NCBI GenBank assembly: GCA_938085105.1
Contig: CALKGK010000047.1
Span: forward strand, 36,531 to 100,530
Length of the DNA: 64,000 bases
From: an uncultured Flavobacteriales bacterium
GTDB lineage: Bacteria > Bacteroidota > Bacteroidia > Flavobacteriales_D > Sanyastnellaceae
Direction of reading: 5' to 3'
Position numbers and translations under genes: made by a program
The notes under the pieces: generated by a model
What the model saw: only the letters and a program-made list of their open reading frames with translations
The model's database searches: none
What the model was told of the DNA's origin: nothing
In this document: piece after piece, positions 29,658 to 38,331 of the stretch
Layout: every line of letters starts with the position of its first letter
How positions within the stretch are numbered: position 1 is the first letter of the stretch

Positions 29658-30812
29658 CTAATGTCCGAAAATTTCCGCAAGTTGAGCACTCAAAGCAGAG
29701 CCTCTCAAATGGGTAGCGATGATTTTTCCATCCCTTCCAAGCAACACTGTGTGAGGAATACTAGAAACTCCGTAGTTCTGTGCTGCACCATTTTGCCATC
29801 CTTGAAGATCGCTCACGTGGTAAGGCCAGAGCAATCCGTCTTTCGCGATGGCTTCTTCCCATTTGTTTACTTGCTTATCCAAAGAGACGGAGAAGATTTC
29901 AAATCCGTCTGCCTGGTATTTCTTGTAAGCTTCTACTACATGTGGGTTCTCTCTTCTACAAGGACCGCACCAAGAAGCCCAAAAATCAATCATCACTACT
30001 TTACCTCGAAGGTCTGACAAACGGAGTGTTTCTCCCTGAGGATTTTTCATGGCAATCTCAGGAGCCTCCATTCCTGCACTGTACTTCGTGTTGGGAGTAG
30101 GGCGCTCACGTTTCGCTTGATTCGTTTTCTGAATTTGCTGATCAACCATCTTGTAGTAATAGGTGTGGCTGAAGTTGTTCTTCAGTCCTTCTCTCACTTT
30201 GATGAAATGTTCTTTATCGCGATTAACGTCCAATTCAGAAAGTGCAGCAAGAACAGCGGGCGAGGGCAATTCATTGTCAATAAAAGAGAGGCATTCTTGT
30301 CTGCGCACACCAGCCAATTCAATCATTTCTTTTTGAGCCAATTGACGAGCAGACTCATCCAATTGCGGGTTATTGCTTTTCGCCTTCAAGGCCATCAGTG
30401 CTTCTTGACGATCTGAGAGATTACGGTGGAATTTAAGCAAGCTGCACGTGCTTTCCGATCCTTTCACTTTGGCTTTCTCTTCGAATTCATCAGCGCTGGT
30501 TTCGATCGAAAGATGTTCTGTTGAGTCGGTCACCAAAACAATGTATTGATCATCAGAAAGCATCAATTTATAAAAATTCAACTCCAAGCCGTTTTCCGGT
30601 TGTATCAGGAAGCGCCCCTTATTATCGATCAAAGCAGAGTCTGTGACAATGGCTTTGTTGTTGACGAACCGCTGGAGATAAATGGTCTCTCCCTCGGCGC
30701 CTTCAATGGTTCCGCTAATACCGCTCTCTACGTTAGCAAAGTCATTACACGCTGAAAATAGAGCTGCCGATGCCAAGAGCACAAAAGCAAAAGTGATTTT
30801 TTGAATCTTCAT
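29658..30812 (-). CDS. TlpA/ResA-like thioredoxin-fold lipoprotein with DUF4369-like N-terminal domain
   Basis: Periplasm-facing disulphide-reductase-like lipoprotein, 384 residues from the ATG at 30812. Lipobox FSAC gives lipidated Cys22. Residues about 25-115 resemble the DUF4369 beta-domain common in Bacteroidota thioredoxin proteins; a helical linker follows; the C-terminal ~140 residues are an AhpC/TSA-type thioredoxin fold with active site WCGPC (Cys282 and Cys285) and a cis-Pro loop SSIPHTVLL. Likely keeps thiols reduced in the periplasm, for example during cytochrome maturation (family knowledge). It has an exact -7 element 26 bases upstream. Confidence 0.93.
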   Translation of the reverse strand: MKIQKITFAFVLLASAALFSACNDFANVESGISGTIEGAEGETIYLQRFVNNKAIVTDSALIDNKGRFLIQPENGLELNFYKLMLSDDQYIVLVTDSTEHLSIETSADEFEEKAKVKGSESTCSLLKFHRNLSDRQEALMALKAKSNNPQLDESARQLAQKEMIELAGVRRQECLSFIDNELPSPAVLAALSELDVNRDKEHFIKVREGLKNNFSHTYYYKMVDQQIQKTNQAKRERPTPNTKYSAGMEAPEIAMKNPQGETLRLSDLRGKVVMIDFWASWCGPCRRENPHVVEAYKKYQADGFEIFSVSLDKQVNKWEEAIAKDGLLWPYHVSDLQGWQNGAAQNYGVSSIPHTVLLGRDGKIIATHLRGSALSAQLAEIFGH

Positions 30813-30838
30813 AGTTATTTCTTCCTCATTAGGTCTTT

Positions 30839-30846
30839 CAAATATA
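30839..30846 (-). promoter_or_regulatory. -7 promoter element (TATATTTG)
   Basis: Exact TAnnTTTG on the minus strand, 26 bases before the ATG at 30812. Confidence 0.65.
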
Positions 30847-30930
30847 CTTCCTTCCAAGGGGATGCAAATTGAACTGAAAGATAATTACAAATTTTCCTCG
30901 AAGTGGTGAATATTCCAAATCTATCTTGTT

Positions 30931-31941
30931 CTATTCTTTTCCTTTGAAGCACTTTTTAAGATGATTTATCAACTCGTCGTCCTTTTCAATTTTCACATGG
31001 ATGTCCAAAACAAATAAGGGAAGGTCTTTTAACTTGTTTCGATAGGCCTTCAGGCGAACAGCATCTTTCGCTGTGGTGATAAATTGAGTGCCTGGATTTT
31101 GTTTCGAATATTCCAACCAATCTTCAAGGTCTTTATGCTGGAAGAGGTAATGGTCTCTGTAATCGAAATGCTTGACGAGTGTATAGTGCTCTTTGAGGTG
31201 ATTTTTGGGTCGATATGATTTTGCGATGGCGGTAATCAGTACAACTTCACGCGAAGCGTCGAAAGGCTTTTCCTGGTTCCAACTTCTTACACCATCATAC
31301 TCAATCCAACTTTTGAAAAGCAGTTGATGGTCTTTCAAGCGAAGGTGTTTTCGCATCAAACTCAAATCCAAATCAGGTGAGGCTTCGCTGAGGATAACGA
31401 TATCTGCACGATTTGCACTGCAGCGATGATCTCTGAGGTCTCCACTAGGTAAGTAGTAATCTTGACGATACGTTCGATGAGCGGGAACCAAAAGAATGCT
31501 CTGGTCTGGACGCAAAGCCCGATGCTGAAAGGCATCATCCAAAATTACAATTCCGCTGTGTCCGTCTTGGAACATTTTTTCCAAACCAAAGAGTCGGTTT
31601 TCACAAACAGATACCCAATCAATACCTGCTTCTAGATACAGCTGAGGTTCATCACCACTTTTCTCTGGGCTCATTTCTGGATGAAGTGCGATGTAGCCCT
31701 TGGTTTTTCGTCCATACCCCCTGCTCAAAATAGCAGGGTTCAGTTCACTCAGTTTTTGGGCCAATGCTATAGTATGAGGTGTCTTTCCCGTTCCGCCAGT
31801 ATTGAGATTTCCCACAACTAAGCATGGAAGAGGGGATGATTGAGACTTCAAGATTTTCCAATCGAAAAGCTTGTTTCTCAAAAAGAGAATTCCACCATAG
31901 AGGAAAGAAAATGGAAAAAGAAGGAGTCGAACGATGTGCAT
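30931..31941 (-). CDS. lpxK: Tetraacyldisaccharide 4'-kinase
   Basis: Inner-membrane kinase that phosphorylates the lipid A disaccharide at the 4' position. 336 residues from the ATG at 31941 (MHIVRLLLFPFSFLYGG), which begins with the N-terminal membrane-associated helix; the frame extends to 31971 but would collide with the divergent promoter. Walker A motif GNLNTGGTGKT and Walker B-like VILDDAFQHR are visible, as is a conserved LSRGYGRKTKGY stretch. A shared palindromic -7 element lies just upstream, so the mRNA is probably leaderless. Confidence 0.95.
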   Translation of the reverse strand: MHIVRLLLFPFSFLYGGILFLRNKLFDWKILKSQSSPLPCLVVGNLNTGGTGKTPHTIALAQKLSELNPAILSRGYGRKTKGYIALHPEMSPEKSGDEPQLYLEAGIDWVSVCENRLFGLEKMFQDGHSGIVILDDAFQHRALRPDQSILLVPAHRTYRQDYYLPSGDLRDHRCSANRADIVILSEASPDLDLSLMRKHLRLKDHQLLFKSWIEYDGVRSWNQEKPFDASREVVLITAIAKSYRPKNHLKEHYTLVKHFDYRDHYLFQHKDLEDWLEYSKQNPGTQFITTAKDAVRLKAYRNKLKDLPLFVLDIHVKIEKDDELINHLKKCFKGKE

Positions 31942-31944
31942 TGC

Positions 31945-31952
31945 TAAATTTA
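31945..31952. promoter_or_regulatory. Palindromic -7 element between lpxK and nif3-like gene (TAAATTTA)
   Basis: TAAATTTA reads the same on both strands and fits 7 of 8 positions of TAnnTTTG each way. It sits 3 bases before the lpxK ATG (minus) and 22 bases before the ATG at 31975 (plus), so it may serve both divergent genes. Confidence 0.45.
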
Positions 31953-31974
31953 CATCAGCTAAAATACACATTCC

Positions 31975-33069
31975 ATGCAGCTAAAAGAGATCCTCCGCGC
32001 TTTAGAAAACTGGGCGCACCCAAGTTTACAAGAATCGTACGATAATAGCGGACTCATCGTTGGTGATCCAAATGCTCAAATCTCATCAGCATTGGTTTGT
32101 CTGGACAGCACCGAAGAGGTGATTGATGAAGCCATTGCCTTGGGGAGTGAACTCGTCATTGCGCATCACCCCATTGTTTTTTCAGGATTAAAACGATTCA
32201 CAGGATCGAGCTATATTGAGCGAGTGGTCATGAAGGCCATCAAGCACGACATCGCTATCTACGCCATTCATACCAACTTGGATAACGTTCAGCATGGCGT
32301 CAATCAAATGATTTCAACTCACTTGAATTTGACCAATACTCGCATCTTGTCTCCTAAACTTGGCCGATTGAAAAAGCTGGTCATTTTTTCGCCCAAAGAA
32401 AATGCAGAAGAAGTAAAAAAAGCAGCGTGGAAAGCTGGAGCGGGTAGCATTGGTGAGTACGAAGAATGCAGTTTTACTTCATATGGAGAGGGCAGTTTCA
32501 AACCTTCAAACAACGCAAACCCAAGCATCGGGAAAGCCGGTGAATTGGAGCGTGTTCAAGAAGAGAAGATTGAATTTGTAGTAGAAGATTGGAAACTTTC
32601 CTCTGTAATTGCGGCGGCGCGAAAAGCTCATTTTTACGAAGAAATGGCACACGATGTTTTTGAAATGAGCAATCAGCACGAAGGAATCGGTTCCGGAATG
32701 ATCGGTGAATTGCCCGAAGAAATGGACCTTTTTGATTTCTTTGGAACGATGAAAACGAGTTTGTCTGTAAGTATCGTTAAACATACGAAACCCTTGAAGC
32801 AGAAAGTAAAGAAGGTTGCGCTGTGTGGGGGCTCCGGTAGCTTTCTCCTCAATGACGCCATTCGTCAAGGCGCCGATGTTTTCGTAAGTTCAGACTTCAA
32901 GTACCACCAATTCTTCGATGCCGACGGGCACTTGGTGATTGCTGACATTGGGCATTATGAAAGTGAGCATTTGGTAAAGGATTGGATCGCTGATTTTCTC
33001 ATACAAAAATTTCCTACCTTTGCAGTTCGTTTAACGCAGGTCAGTACAAATCCTGTTCAATACTTTTAA
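31975..33069 (+). CDS. Nif3-like dinuclear metal-centre protein
   Basis: NIF3/YbgI/YqfO family, 364 residues, forming hexameric toroids with two metals per subunit; cellular role still uncertain. Seen: N-terminal SLQESYDNSGLIVGDP, ELVIAHHPIVFSGLKR with the metal-binding His pair, YAIHTNLDN, and the C-terminal ligand block SDFKYHQFFDADGHLVIADIGHYESE. The middle (about 130-230) is the PII-like insert found in longer members. Some databases label the family GTP cyclohydrolase I type 2, which I would not adopt. A promoter for the next gene is embedded near its 3' end. Confidence 0.93.
   Translation: MQLKEILRALENWAHPSLQESYDNSGLIVGDPNAQISSALVCLDSTEEVIDEAIALGSELVIAHHPIVFSGLKRFTGSSYIERVVMKAIKHDIAIYAIHTNLDNVQHGVNQMISTHLNLTNTRILSPKLGRLKKLVIFSPKENAEEVKKAAWKAGAGSIGEYEECSFTSYGEGSFKPSNNANPSIGKAGELERVQEEKIEFVVEDWKLSSVIAAARKAHFYEEMAHDVFEMSNQHEGIGSGMIGELPEEMDLFDFFGTMKTSLSVSIVKHTKPLKQKVKKVALCGGSGSFLLNDAIRQGADVFVSSDFKYHQFFDADGHLVIADIGHYESEHLVKDWIADFLIQKFPTFAVRLTQVSTNPVQYF
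33015..33022 (+). promoter_or_regulatory. -7 element inside the nif3-like 3' end (TACCTTTG)
   Basis: Exact TAnnTTTG match within the coding sequence, 53 bases before the ATG at 33076. It suggests the coiled-coil gene has its own promoter in addition to read-through. Confidence 0.5.
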
Positions 33070-33075
33070 AGACAC

Positions 33076-33870
33076 ATGGCAAGTAAAACGGCTACACCAG
33101 AACAGAAGCTAAGAGCGCTTTTCGATCTTCAAGTGATCGACTCTAAGATTGATAAAATTCGCATCATCCGTGGTGAACTTCCTCTCGAAGTACAAGACTT
33201 GGAAGATGAGTTAGAAGGTTTGAAGACCCGCGTTACCAAGCTCGAAAATGAGAAGAATGAGGTGGAGCAGATGATTTCTGACAAGAAAAACGCCATCGAA
33301 GACAGCAAAGCCTTAATCAAGAAATACGAAGAGCAACAAAACAATGTTCGCAACAATCGTGAGTTTGATTCCTTGAGCAAGGAGATTGAGTTCCAAAACT
33401 TGGAGATTCAATTGTGCGAGAAGAAGATCAAAGAATTCCAGGCAACATTGGCTCATAAAGAAGAAATTCGCGGAGCGAGCGAGGAGCGTTACAACGACCG
33501 TAAGGCAGACCTTGAAGCGAAGCAATCCGAATTGGAGGAAATCATTCAAGAGACCAAAGCTGAGGAAGAGGTTCTTGTAAAGAAAAGTGAAGAATTCGAA
33601 AAAAGCATTGAAGAGCGTTTGTTGAAAGCATACAAGCGTATCCGTGAGGCAGCAAAGAACGGAATGGCAGTAGTTCCCATCGAAAGAGAAGCATCTGCAG
33701 GTTCTTACATCAAGATTCCACCACAAAAGATTTTGGATGTTGCCGCTCGTAAGAAAATCATCATCGATGAGCACAGCGGTAGAATCCTCGTAGATCTCGA
33801 ACTCGCTGAAGAAGAAAAAGAGAAAATGGACGCTCTGATCGCCAAAGAGCTCAAGAAAATCTCAAAGTAA
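33076..33870 (+). CDS. Coiled-coil protein of the C4 zinc-ribbon family, zinc ligands lost
   Basis: 264 residues: a long coiled coil (about 5-190, heptad-rich Glu/Lys) followed by a C-terminal domain that in this Bacteroidota family normally reads C-G-G-C-F...IPPQ...C-E-x-C-G-R-I. Here the frame of the domain is kept (PIEREASAGSYIKIPPQK and IIIDEHSGRILVD) but the four Cys are replaced by Ser207, Ser210, Asp231 and Ser234; the only Cys in the protein is Cys114 in the coiled coil. The family resembles CT398/YiiD-type zinc-ribbon coiled-coil proteins, whose role is not settled. Six bases after the nif3-like gene, with a terminator after it. Confidence 0.9.
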   Translation: MASKTATPEQKLRALFDLQVIDSKIDKIRIIRGELPLEVQDLEDELEGLKTRVTKLENEKNEVEQMISDKKNAIEDSKALIKKYEEQQNNVRNNREFDSLSKEIEFQNLEIQLCEKKIKEFQATLAHKEEIRGASEERYNDRKADLEAKQSELEEIIQETKAEEEVLVKKSEEFEKSIEERLLKAYKRIREAAKNGMAVVPIEREASAGSYIKIPPQKILDVAARKKIIIDEHSGRILVDLELAEEEKEKMDALIAKELKKISK

Positions 33871-33879
33871 AAAGCATCC

Positions 33880-33910
33880 AGGACCGTTCTCAGAACGGTC
33901 CTTTTTTTTG
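33880..33910 (+). terminator. Intrinsic terminator
   Basis: AGGACCGTTCT (33880-33890) pairs with AGAACGGTCCT (33892-33902), near-perfect 10-11 bp with a tight loop, followed by a run of 8 T. Confidence 0.93.
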
Positions 33911-34095
33911 TCCCCACCTCCCGTCCGCCAGGAAGCACCCGAAAAGGACGTGCTGCGCCCGTCCCTTGTGGACGTGCCACGCCGGTGCTTCGTGAAGACG
34001 TGCCGCACTCGCCCCCTGTCTGGAAGCACCGCGTCCGTCCCTCTTTCGTGAGGAAGAACTGCGCCCCGACTGTTCCTCGTGCCCGTCGAGCCCAT
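33911..34095. repeat. GC-rich intergenic island with short direct and inverted repeats
   Basis: About 67% G+C by my count over 180 bases, against clearly lower values in the flanking genes. GACGTGC occurs three times (33947-33953, 33971-33977, 33997-34003). GGAAGCACC (33931-33939 and 34022-34030) has an inverted copy GGTGCTTC at 33984-33991. The unit could be a REP-like or intergenic palindromic element. Two overlapping minus-strand open frames here read as low-complexity and are not credible genes. It lies between a terminator and the 3' end of the FadL-like gene. Confidence 0.6.
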
Positions 34096-34111
34096 AACTT
34101 TCAAAACAAAC

Positions 34112-35584
34112 TCAGTACTTGATTCCGAAGGAAACAACAAACTGTCCTTGACGATGGTCCAGGGAACTCTGTGGTGCCAATTGTGGATTGGTGATGAAAT
34201 AGGTGTTTTGCCATGTCGCTAAACGGTAAGCGATATCGAAGAAGTAACCCGATTTACGGTAGCCAATTCCCCCCGAATAATTCATTCGATCGGAAATGTT
34301 AGCGATGAGTGTAGGGTCTTCTGCCGACTGTTGCAATGCAAATCCACCCCGAAGCGATAGGTACTTGTTTAAGCGCATTTCTGCACCCAAACGAACATTG
34401 TGCGCTCCTCGGAAAGATTCATCAATAAATTCATTCTCACTAGAGAAATTGTATGGGTCAATCGCTGTGTAGGACTGTCGCATGTTCGCACCACGATAGT
34501 TGATGAATTCATAGTCCGCACTAATGATTCCAGATTTGCCCAGAATGTATGCGGCACTCACTACATATCGAGCAGGAGTTCGCAAACGATATTCAAAATT
34601 GCCTAAAGGCGAAAGTGCGGTGTACTGTTCTCCATCCTTGAAATTGCTCCTGATTTCGGTGTCGTAAGTATCCGTAATGGTCAAGATACTGGGAGTATGA
34701 AAAGCAAGTCCAACACGGAGATAGTCGGTAACTTTCATTATACCTCCAATTTTTAAGTTCACTCCTCGGCCTGTTGTGTTGATGGTTTCCGTTTGAGTGA
34801 AGGATTCGAGTTCGCTGTTCGCAGGAAGGTTCTCTTCAATGTATTGACTTTCTTCAGAAAAGCTAATACTCGGAAAGCCAAGAGTTACTCCCACATGGAG
34901 CACATCTTGATAAACCCCACCCAGGGCAACTACCGTTTCAGAGGCGTGACCGTTCCGTGTTACCGTCTTCATTTGGTCGTATTCACCACCCGGGTTAGCA
35001 GAGATGTACTGACTTAAATTAACAGTGTCAATGGGGTCGATTAGAAAAGTGTCCCAAGCGAGTCCAGCTCCAAAGGGGAACTCGTTGACCAATTCATCGC
35101 CAAAAAAACCGTTGGCTTGACTCACATATTGCTCGAGAAAGCTATTACCATTTGCCCGACCCCTGCTGATGAATTTTTCGTTGAAACTACTTGTTCGGTT
35201 GAAAGAGATTCCAAAGTTTACCCGACTCCAATTGGGATTGTTGCTTGTGGTTACACCAACCAAACCAATGTGAGGGACGTTGAGCCCAAACTGGCGCTGT
35301 TCATTTTCGATGTCGCGGAAAGTTGTGTTCACCGCATGGCTATTTAATCCAAGAGACATCGAAAGTTCAGAGCTGCGAAAAACAGCAATACCTGCGGGAT
35401 TAATGGAGAGCGCGGATAAGTCACCACCCAAAGCACCAAAGGCACCGCCCATAGCAGTCACTCGGGCTGACCCTGCATTATCTTTAAATGAATAGCGCAA
35501 AGCTTCAGTCTCGTTTTGAGCCACCGCACACAATGTGAGCAGCATGAAGCTGAATAGAAAGGATACTCGCAAATTTGGAATCAT
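34112..35584 (-). CDS. FadL/OmpP1-type outer membrane transport protein
   Basis: 490-residue beta-barrel of the OMPP1/FadL/TodX family (long-chain fatty acid or hydrophobic-compound uptake; Bacteroidota members are often labelled hemin receptor). A signal peptide (1-22, ending AVAQ) is followed by the family hallmark SARVTAMGGAFGALGGDLSALSINPAG and amphipathic strands to a C-terminal FVVSFGIKY. Its ATG overlaps the stop of the upstream lipoprotein gene by 1 base (TAATG), so translation is coupled. Confidence 0.92.
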   Translation of the reverse strand: MIPNLRVSFLFSFMLLTLCAVAQNETEALRYSFKDNAGSARVTAMGGAFGALGGDLSALSINPAGIAVFRSSELSMSLGLNSHAVNTTFRDIENEQRQFGLNVPHIGLVGVTTSNNPNWSRVNFGISFNRTSSFNEKFISRGRANGNSFLEQYVSQANGFFGDELVNEFPFGAGLAWDTFLIDPIDTVNLSQYISANPGGEYDQMKTVTRNGHASETVVALGGVYQDVLHVGVTLGFPSISFSEESQYIEENLPANSELESFTQTETINTTGRGVNLKIGGIMKVTDYLRVGLAFHTPSILTITDTYDTEIRSNFKDGEQYTALSPLGNFEYRLRTPARYVVSAAYILGKSGIISADYEFINYRGANMRQSYTAIDPYNFSSENEFIDESFRGAHNVRLGAEMRLNKYLSLRGGFALQQSAEDPTLIANISDRMNYSGGIGYRKSGYFFDIAYRLATWQNTYFITNPQLAPQSSLDHRQGQFVVSFGIKY

Positions 35585-36744
35585 TATCTAGGATTTCTAC
35601 TTGAACCAGAACCTCTTGAAGTTCCACTACCTCTAGAACTTCCCGAGCCACCTCCACGACTCACACCTGATGATGAACCTCCACCACCTCTTGAAGGTCG
35701 TGTGCTGCCGCCTGTACGACCAGAGTTCCCTCCTCGAGAGGGGTTTCTTGGGGTCACTGATGGAGTGCTTGGTCGGCTATTGCCTGAAGGACGTGTTGTG
35801 CTCGACGGACGAGTGTTGCCTGAAGGACGCGTTGTGCTTGATGGTCGTGTGCCAGAGTTTCCTCTATTCACATTCTCTCGAGTACCATTCGTGTCCATCG
35901 TGCTTGTAGGTCGGCTAACAGGTGTCTTCGGTCTGGTCATTACAGGGTTTCGAATCGAAGTTCCATTCTGGATGTCTTCACGTGTGGCATTGCTTGGACG
36001 AGGAACATTGACATTGGGAACGCGTAATTGAAAATCTCGCGGACGTTCGGGTGTGCTTAGATTTCCATAAGTGCTGTTGTTGGCATAGCTTACTCCACTA
36101 GACTGGCGATGACCGAAATGACGGTTTTGGTTGAAAAGGCTATTGCCGTCCATACCAGAATACCATCCGTTGTTCCAAGGGTTATTAAAACCGTTGTTGT
36201 AACCTTGGTTGTACAGCCACCAATAATTCATTTGATTGTTGGCCCAAAGGGTTCCTGGGGAATAATAATAGGGAGAAAAGAAAGGGTCGTTGTACCAAGG
36301 TGAGCACATGAAGTTGTTCGGCCCAGCACCATAAAAAGGGCTGTTAAAAGGATAAAAGTGTCCGTAGCCATAGCCCATATACGTGGGGTGCCATCTAAAA
36401 AACCACGAATTATAGTTCATTCCAAAGCGAAAAGCAGTAGGAGTAAAGAAGGGGTCTTGAAAATTAGAAGAGGCATTATTCTGGTTCCAATTTCCTGAGT
36501 TGTTTTGATCCACGATTGCATTGGGATCGTAGTAATCGTCTTCATATTGGGGTTGACCTTGGTCAGGCGCGTCATAATAAATGTCCTCATCACTCCTCAA
36601 AGTCATGTCATACCTCACTTCGTCTTGGGGAGTGTAGTATAAGTCATCCGGTTCATCACCGTAGTTTTCTGCATAGCGAGTGCCAATACAACTCGTTAAG
36701 GAGATGAAAAATAGAAAGGTGAATACGACGACGAACTTGTTCAT
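35584..36744 (-). CDS. Lipoprotein with Asn/Tyr/Trp-rich middle and Arg/Gly/Ser-rich tail
   Basis: 386 residues from the ATG at 36744 (MNKFVVVFTFLFFISLTSC), lipobox Cys19. Parts: acidic Tyr/Asp-rich segment (about 20-85), an aromatic low-complexity region with many Asn-Trp-Gly-Tyr (about 85-190), then about 180 residues of repeated RPS/T-x-TRPSG units ending in a Ser-Arg-Gly-rich tail (GGGSGSSRGSGTSRGSGS). No known domain recognised; related RG-rich prolipoproteins are seen in Bacteroidota next to barrels. Co-translated with the FadL-like gene. The repeated codons make internal direct DNA repeats (about 35780-35850). Confidence 0.8.
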   Translation of the reverse strand: MNKFVVVFTFLFFISLTSCIGTRYAENYGDEPDDLYYTPQDEVRYDMTLRSDEDIYYDAPDQGQPQYEDDYYDPNAIVDQNNSGNWNQNNASSNFQDPFFTPTAFRFGMNYNSWFFRWHPTYMGYGYGHFYPFNSPFYGAGPNNFMCSPWYNDPFFSPYYYSPGTLWANNQMNYWWLYNQGYNNGFNNPWNNGWYSGMDGNSLFNQNRHFGHRQSSGVSYANNSTYGNLSTPERPRDFQLRVPNVNVPRPSNATREDIQNGTSIRNPVMTRPKTPVSRPTSTMDTNGTRENVNRGNSGTRPSSTTRPSGNTRPSSTTRPSGNSRPSTPSVTPRNPSRGGNSGRTGGSTRPSRGGGGSSSGVSRGGGSGSSRGSGTSRGSGSSRNPR

Positions 36745-36815
36745 GGAATGGAGTTTTACCTTGATTGATAAGCCCTCAATCAATAATTAACAGCTTCTTC
36801 AATATAATTATTTCT

Positions 36816-36823
36816 TACTTTAG
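36816..36823 (+). promoter_or_regulatory. Candidate -7 element for proS (TACTTTAG)
   Basis: Seven of eight positions of TAnnTTTG, 35 bases before the proS ATG, in the divergent gap. Confidence 0.35.
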
Positions 36824-36858
36824 CTGACGTTAAAAAAGAACAATAATTATACCAAACG

Positions 36859-38331
36859 ATGGCGAAGAAATTGACCTCCCGAGAAGAGGATTACTCTAAG
36901 TGGTACAATGAATTGGTGATGCAAGCAGATCTTGCTCAGCACTCTGATGTGAAAGGATGTATGGTAATCAAACCCTACGGTTATGCCATTTGGGAGAACA
37001 TGCGCGACGTTTTGGATAAAATGTTCAAGGACACTGGACACCAAAATGCCTACTTCCCTTTGTTCATACCGAAATCGTACATGAGCAAAGAAGCAAAGCA
37101 CGTTGAGGGTTTTGCAAAGGAGTGTGCCGTGGTTACCCATTATCGATTGAAAAACGATGAGAACGGAGGAGTGGTTGTTGACCCCGACGCGAAATTGGAG
37201 GAAGAGCTTATCGTTCGACCAACCTCAGAAACCATCATTTGGAATACTTACCGTACTTGGATTCAGAGTTACCGGGATTTGCCCATTTTGATCAATCAAT
37301 GGGCCAATGTGGTGCGTTGGGAAATGAGAACCCGATTGTTTTTGAGAACGGCAGAGTTTCTTTGGCAAGAAGGACACACTGCCCATGCTACAAAAGCAGA
37401 AGCGATTGAGGAATCAGAAAAAATGCTTCATGTATACGCCTCCTTTGCGGAGCAGTGGATGGCTATGCCCGTTGTGCGCGGTGTGAAGAGTGAAAGTGAG
37501 CGTTTTGCTGGCGCAGAAGACACCTACTGCATTGAGGCATTGATGCAAGATGGAAAAGCTTTGCAGGCGGGAACTTCTCACTTTTTGGGGCAGAACTTTG
37601 CAAAGGCTTTTGATGTGAAGTTTGCTGATAAAACAGGAAAGATGGAACATGTTTGGGCCTCCTCTTGGGGAGTTTCAACGCGTTTGATGGGAGCTTTGAT
37701 CATGACGCACAGTGATGACGAAGGATTGGTTCTCCCTCCAAAACTCGCCCCAATTCAGGTGGTGATGGTGCCTATTTATAAGAATGAAGAGCAGCTGAAT
37801 GCTTTGTCTGAAAAGATGGATGAACTCTCAGCGAAGTTGTCAGACCTGGGTATTCGAGTGAAAGTAGATTTGGACGATACCAAAAAACCGGGTTGGAAGT
37901 TTGCAGAGTACGAATTGAAAGGGGTTCCTGTTCGAATCGCTATGGGACCAAGAGATTTGGAGAATGGAAGCATCGAAGTGGCCCGAAGAGATACCAAAGA
38001 GAAGCAGGGAATTCCTCTTGAAGGAGCTGCTAATTTTGTTGCTGACTTACTGAACAAGATTCAAGAGAATCTGTTTTTGAGAAGCGCAGCGTTCAGGACG
38101 GAGCATACGACCGAAGTCCAGGATTACGCTGAATTTAAAGAAGTTCTTGAAGCCAAAGGCGGATTTGTATCTGCACATTGGGATGGGACTGCTGAAACTG
38201 AAGAAAAAATTAAGCAAGAAACAAAAGCTACGATCCGATGCATTCCTTTGGATGCAAAAGAGGAAGAAGGAAAGTGCATTTATACTGGTGCACCTTCGAA
38301 CAAAAGAGTCTTGTTTGCAAAAGCCTATTAA
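36859..38331 (+). CDS. proS: Prolyl-tRNA synthetase (ProS type 3, archaeal/eukaryote-like)
   Basis: Class II aminoacyl-tRNA synthetase, 490 residues, of the short form without the bacterial INS editing domain. Motif 1 region ([16 protein letters not shown]), motif 2 ([25 protein letters not shown]), RPTSETI and the anticodon-binding domain (about 290-400) are present, followed by the C-terminal zinc-like domain of the archaeal type (ending LFAKAY). The next gene starts at the base after the stop. Confidence 0.97.
   Translation: MAKKLTSREEDYSKWYNELVMQADLAQHSDVKGCMVIKPYGYAIWENMRDVLDKMFKDTGHQNAYFPLFIPKSYMSKEAKHVEGFAKECAVVTHYRLKNDENGGVVVDPDAKLEEELIVRPTSETIIWNTYRTWIQSYRDLPILINQWANVVRWEMRTRLFLRTAEFLWQEGHTAHATKAEAIEESEKMLHVYASFAEQWMAMPVVRGVKSESERFAGAEDTYCIEALMQDGKALQAGTSHFLGQNFAKAFDVKFADKTGKMEHVWASSWGVSTRLMGALIMTHSDDEGLVLPPKLAPIQVVMVPIYKNEEQLNALSEKMDELSAKLSDLGIRVKVDLDDTKKPGWKFAEYELKGVPVRIAMGPRDLENGSIEVARRDTKEKQGIPLEGAANFVADLLNKIQENLFLRSAAFRTEHTTEVQDYAEFKEVLEAKGGFVSAHWDGTAETEEKIKQETKATIRCIPLDAKEEEGKCIYTGAPSNKRVLFAKAY

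Noticed and set aside
29637..29660. Frameshift or missing start in lpxH
   Set aside because: A TTG start immediately before the conserved N-terminus gives a full-length product; no disruption needed.
33705..34140. Minus-strand open frames across the GC-rich island
   Set aside because: Open mainly because of high GC; they run antisense into real genes and have low-complexity translations.
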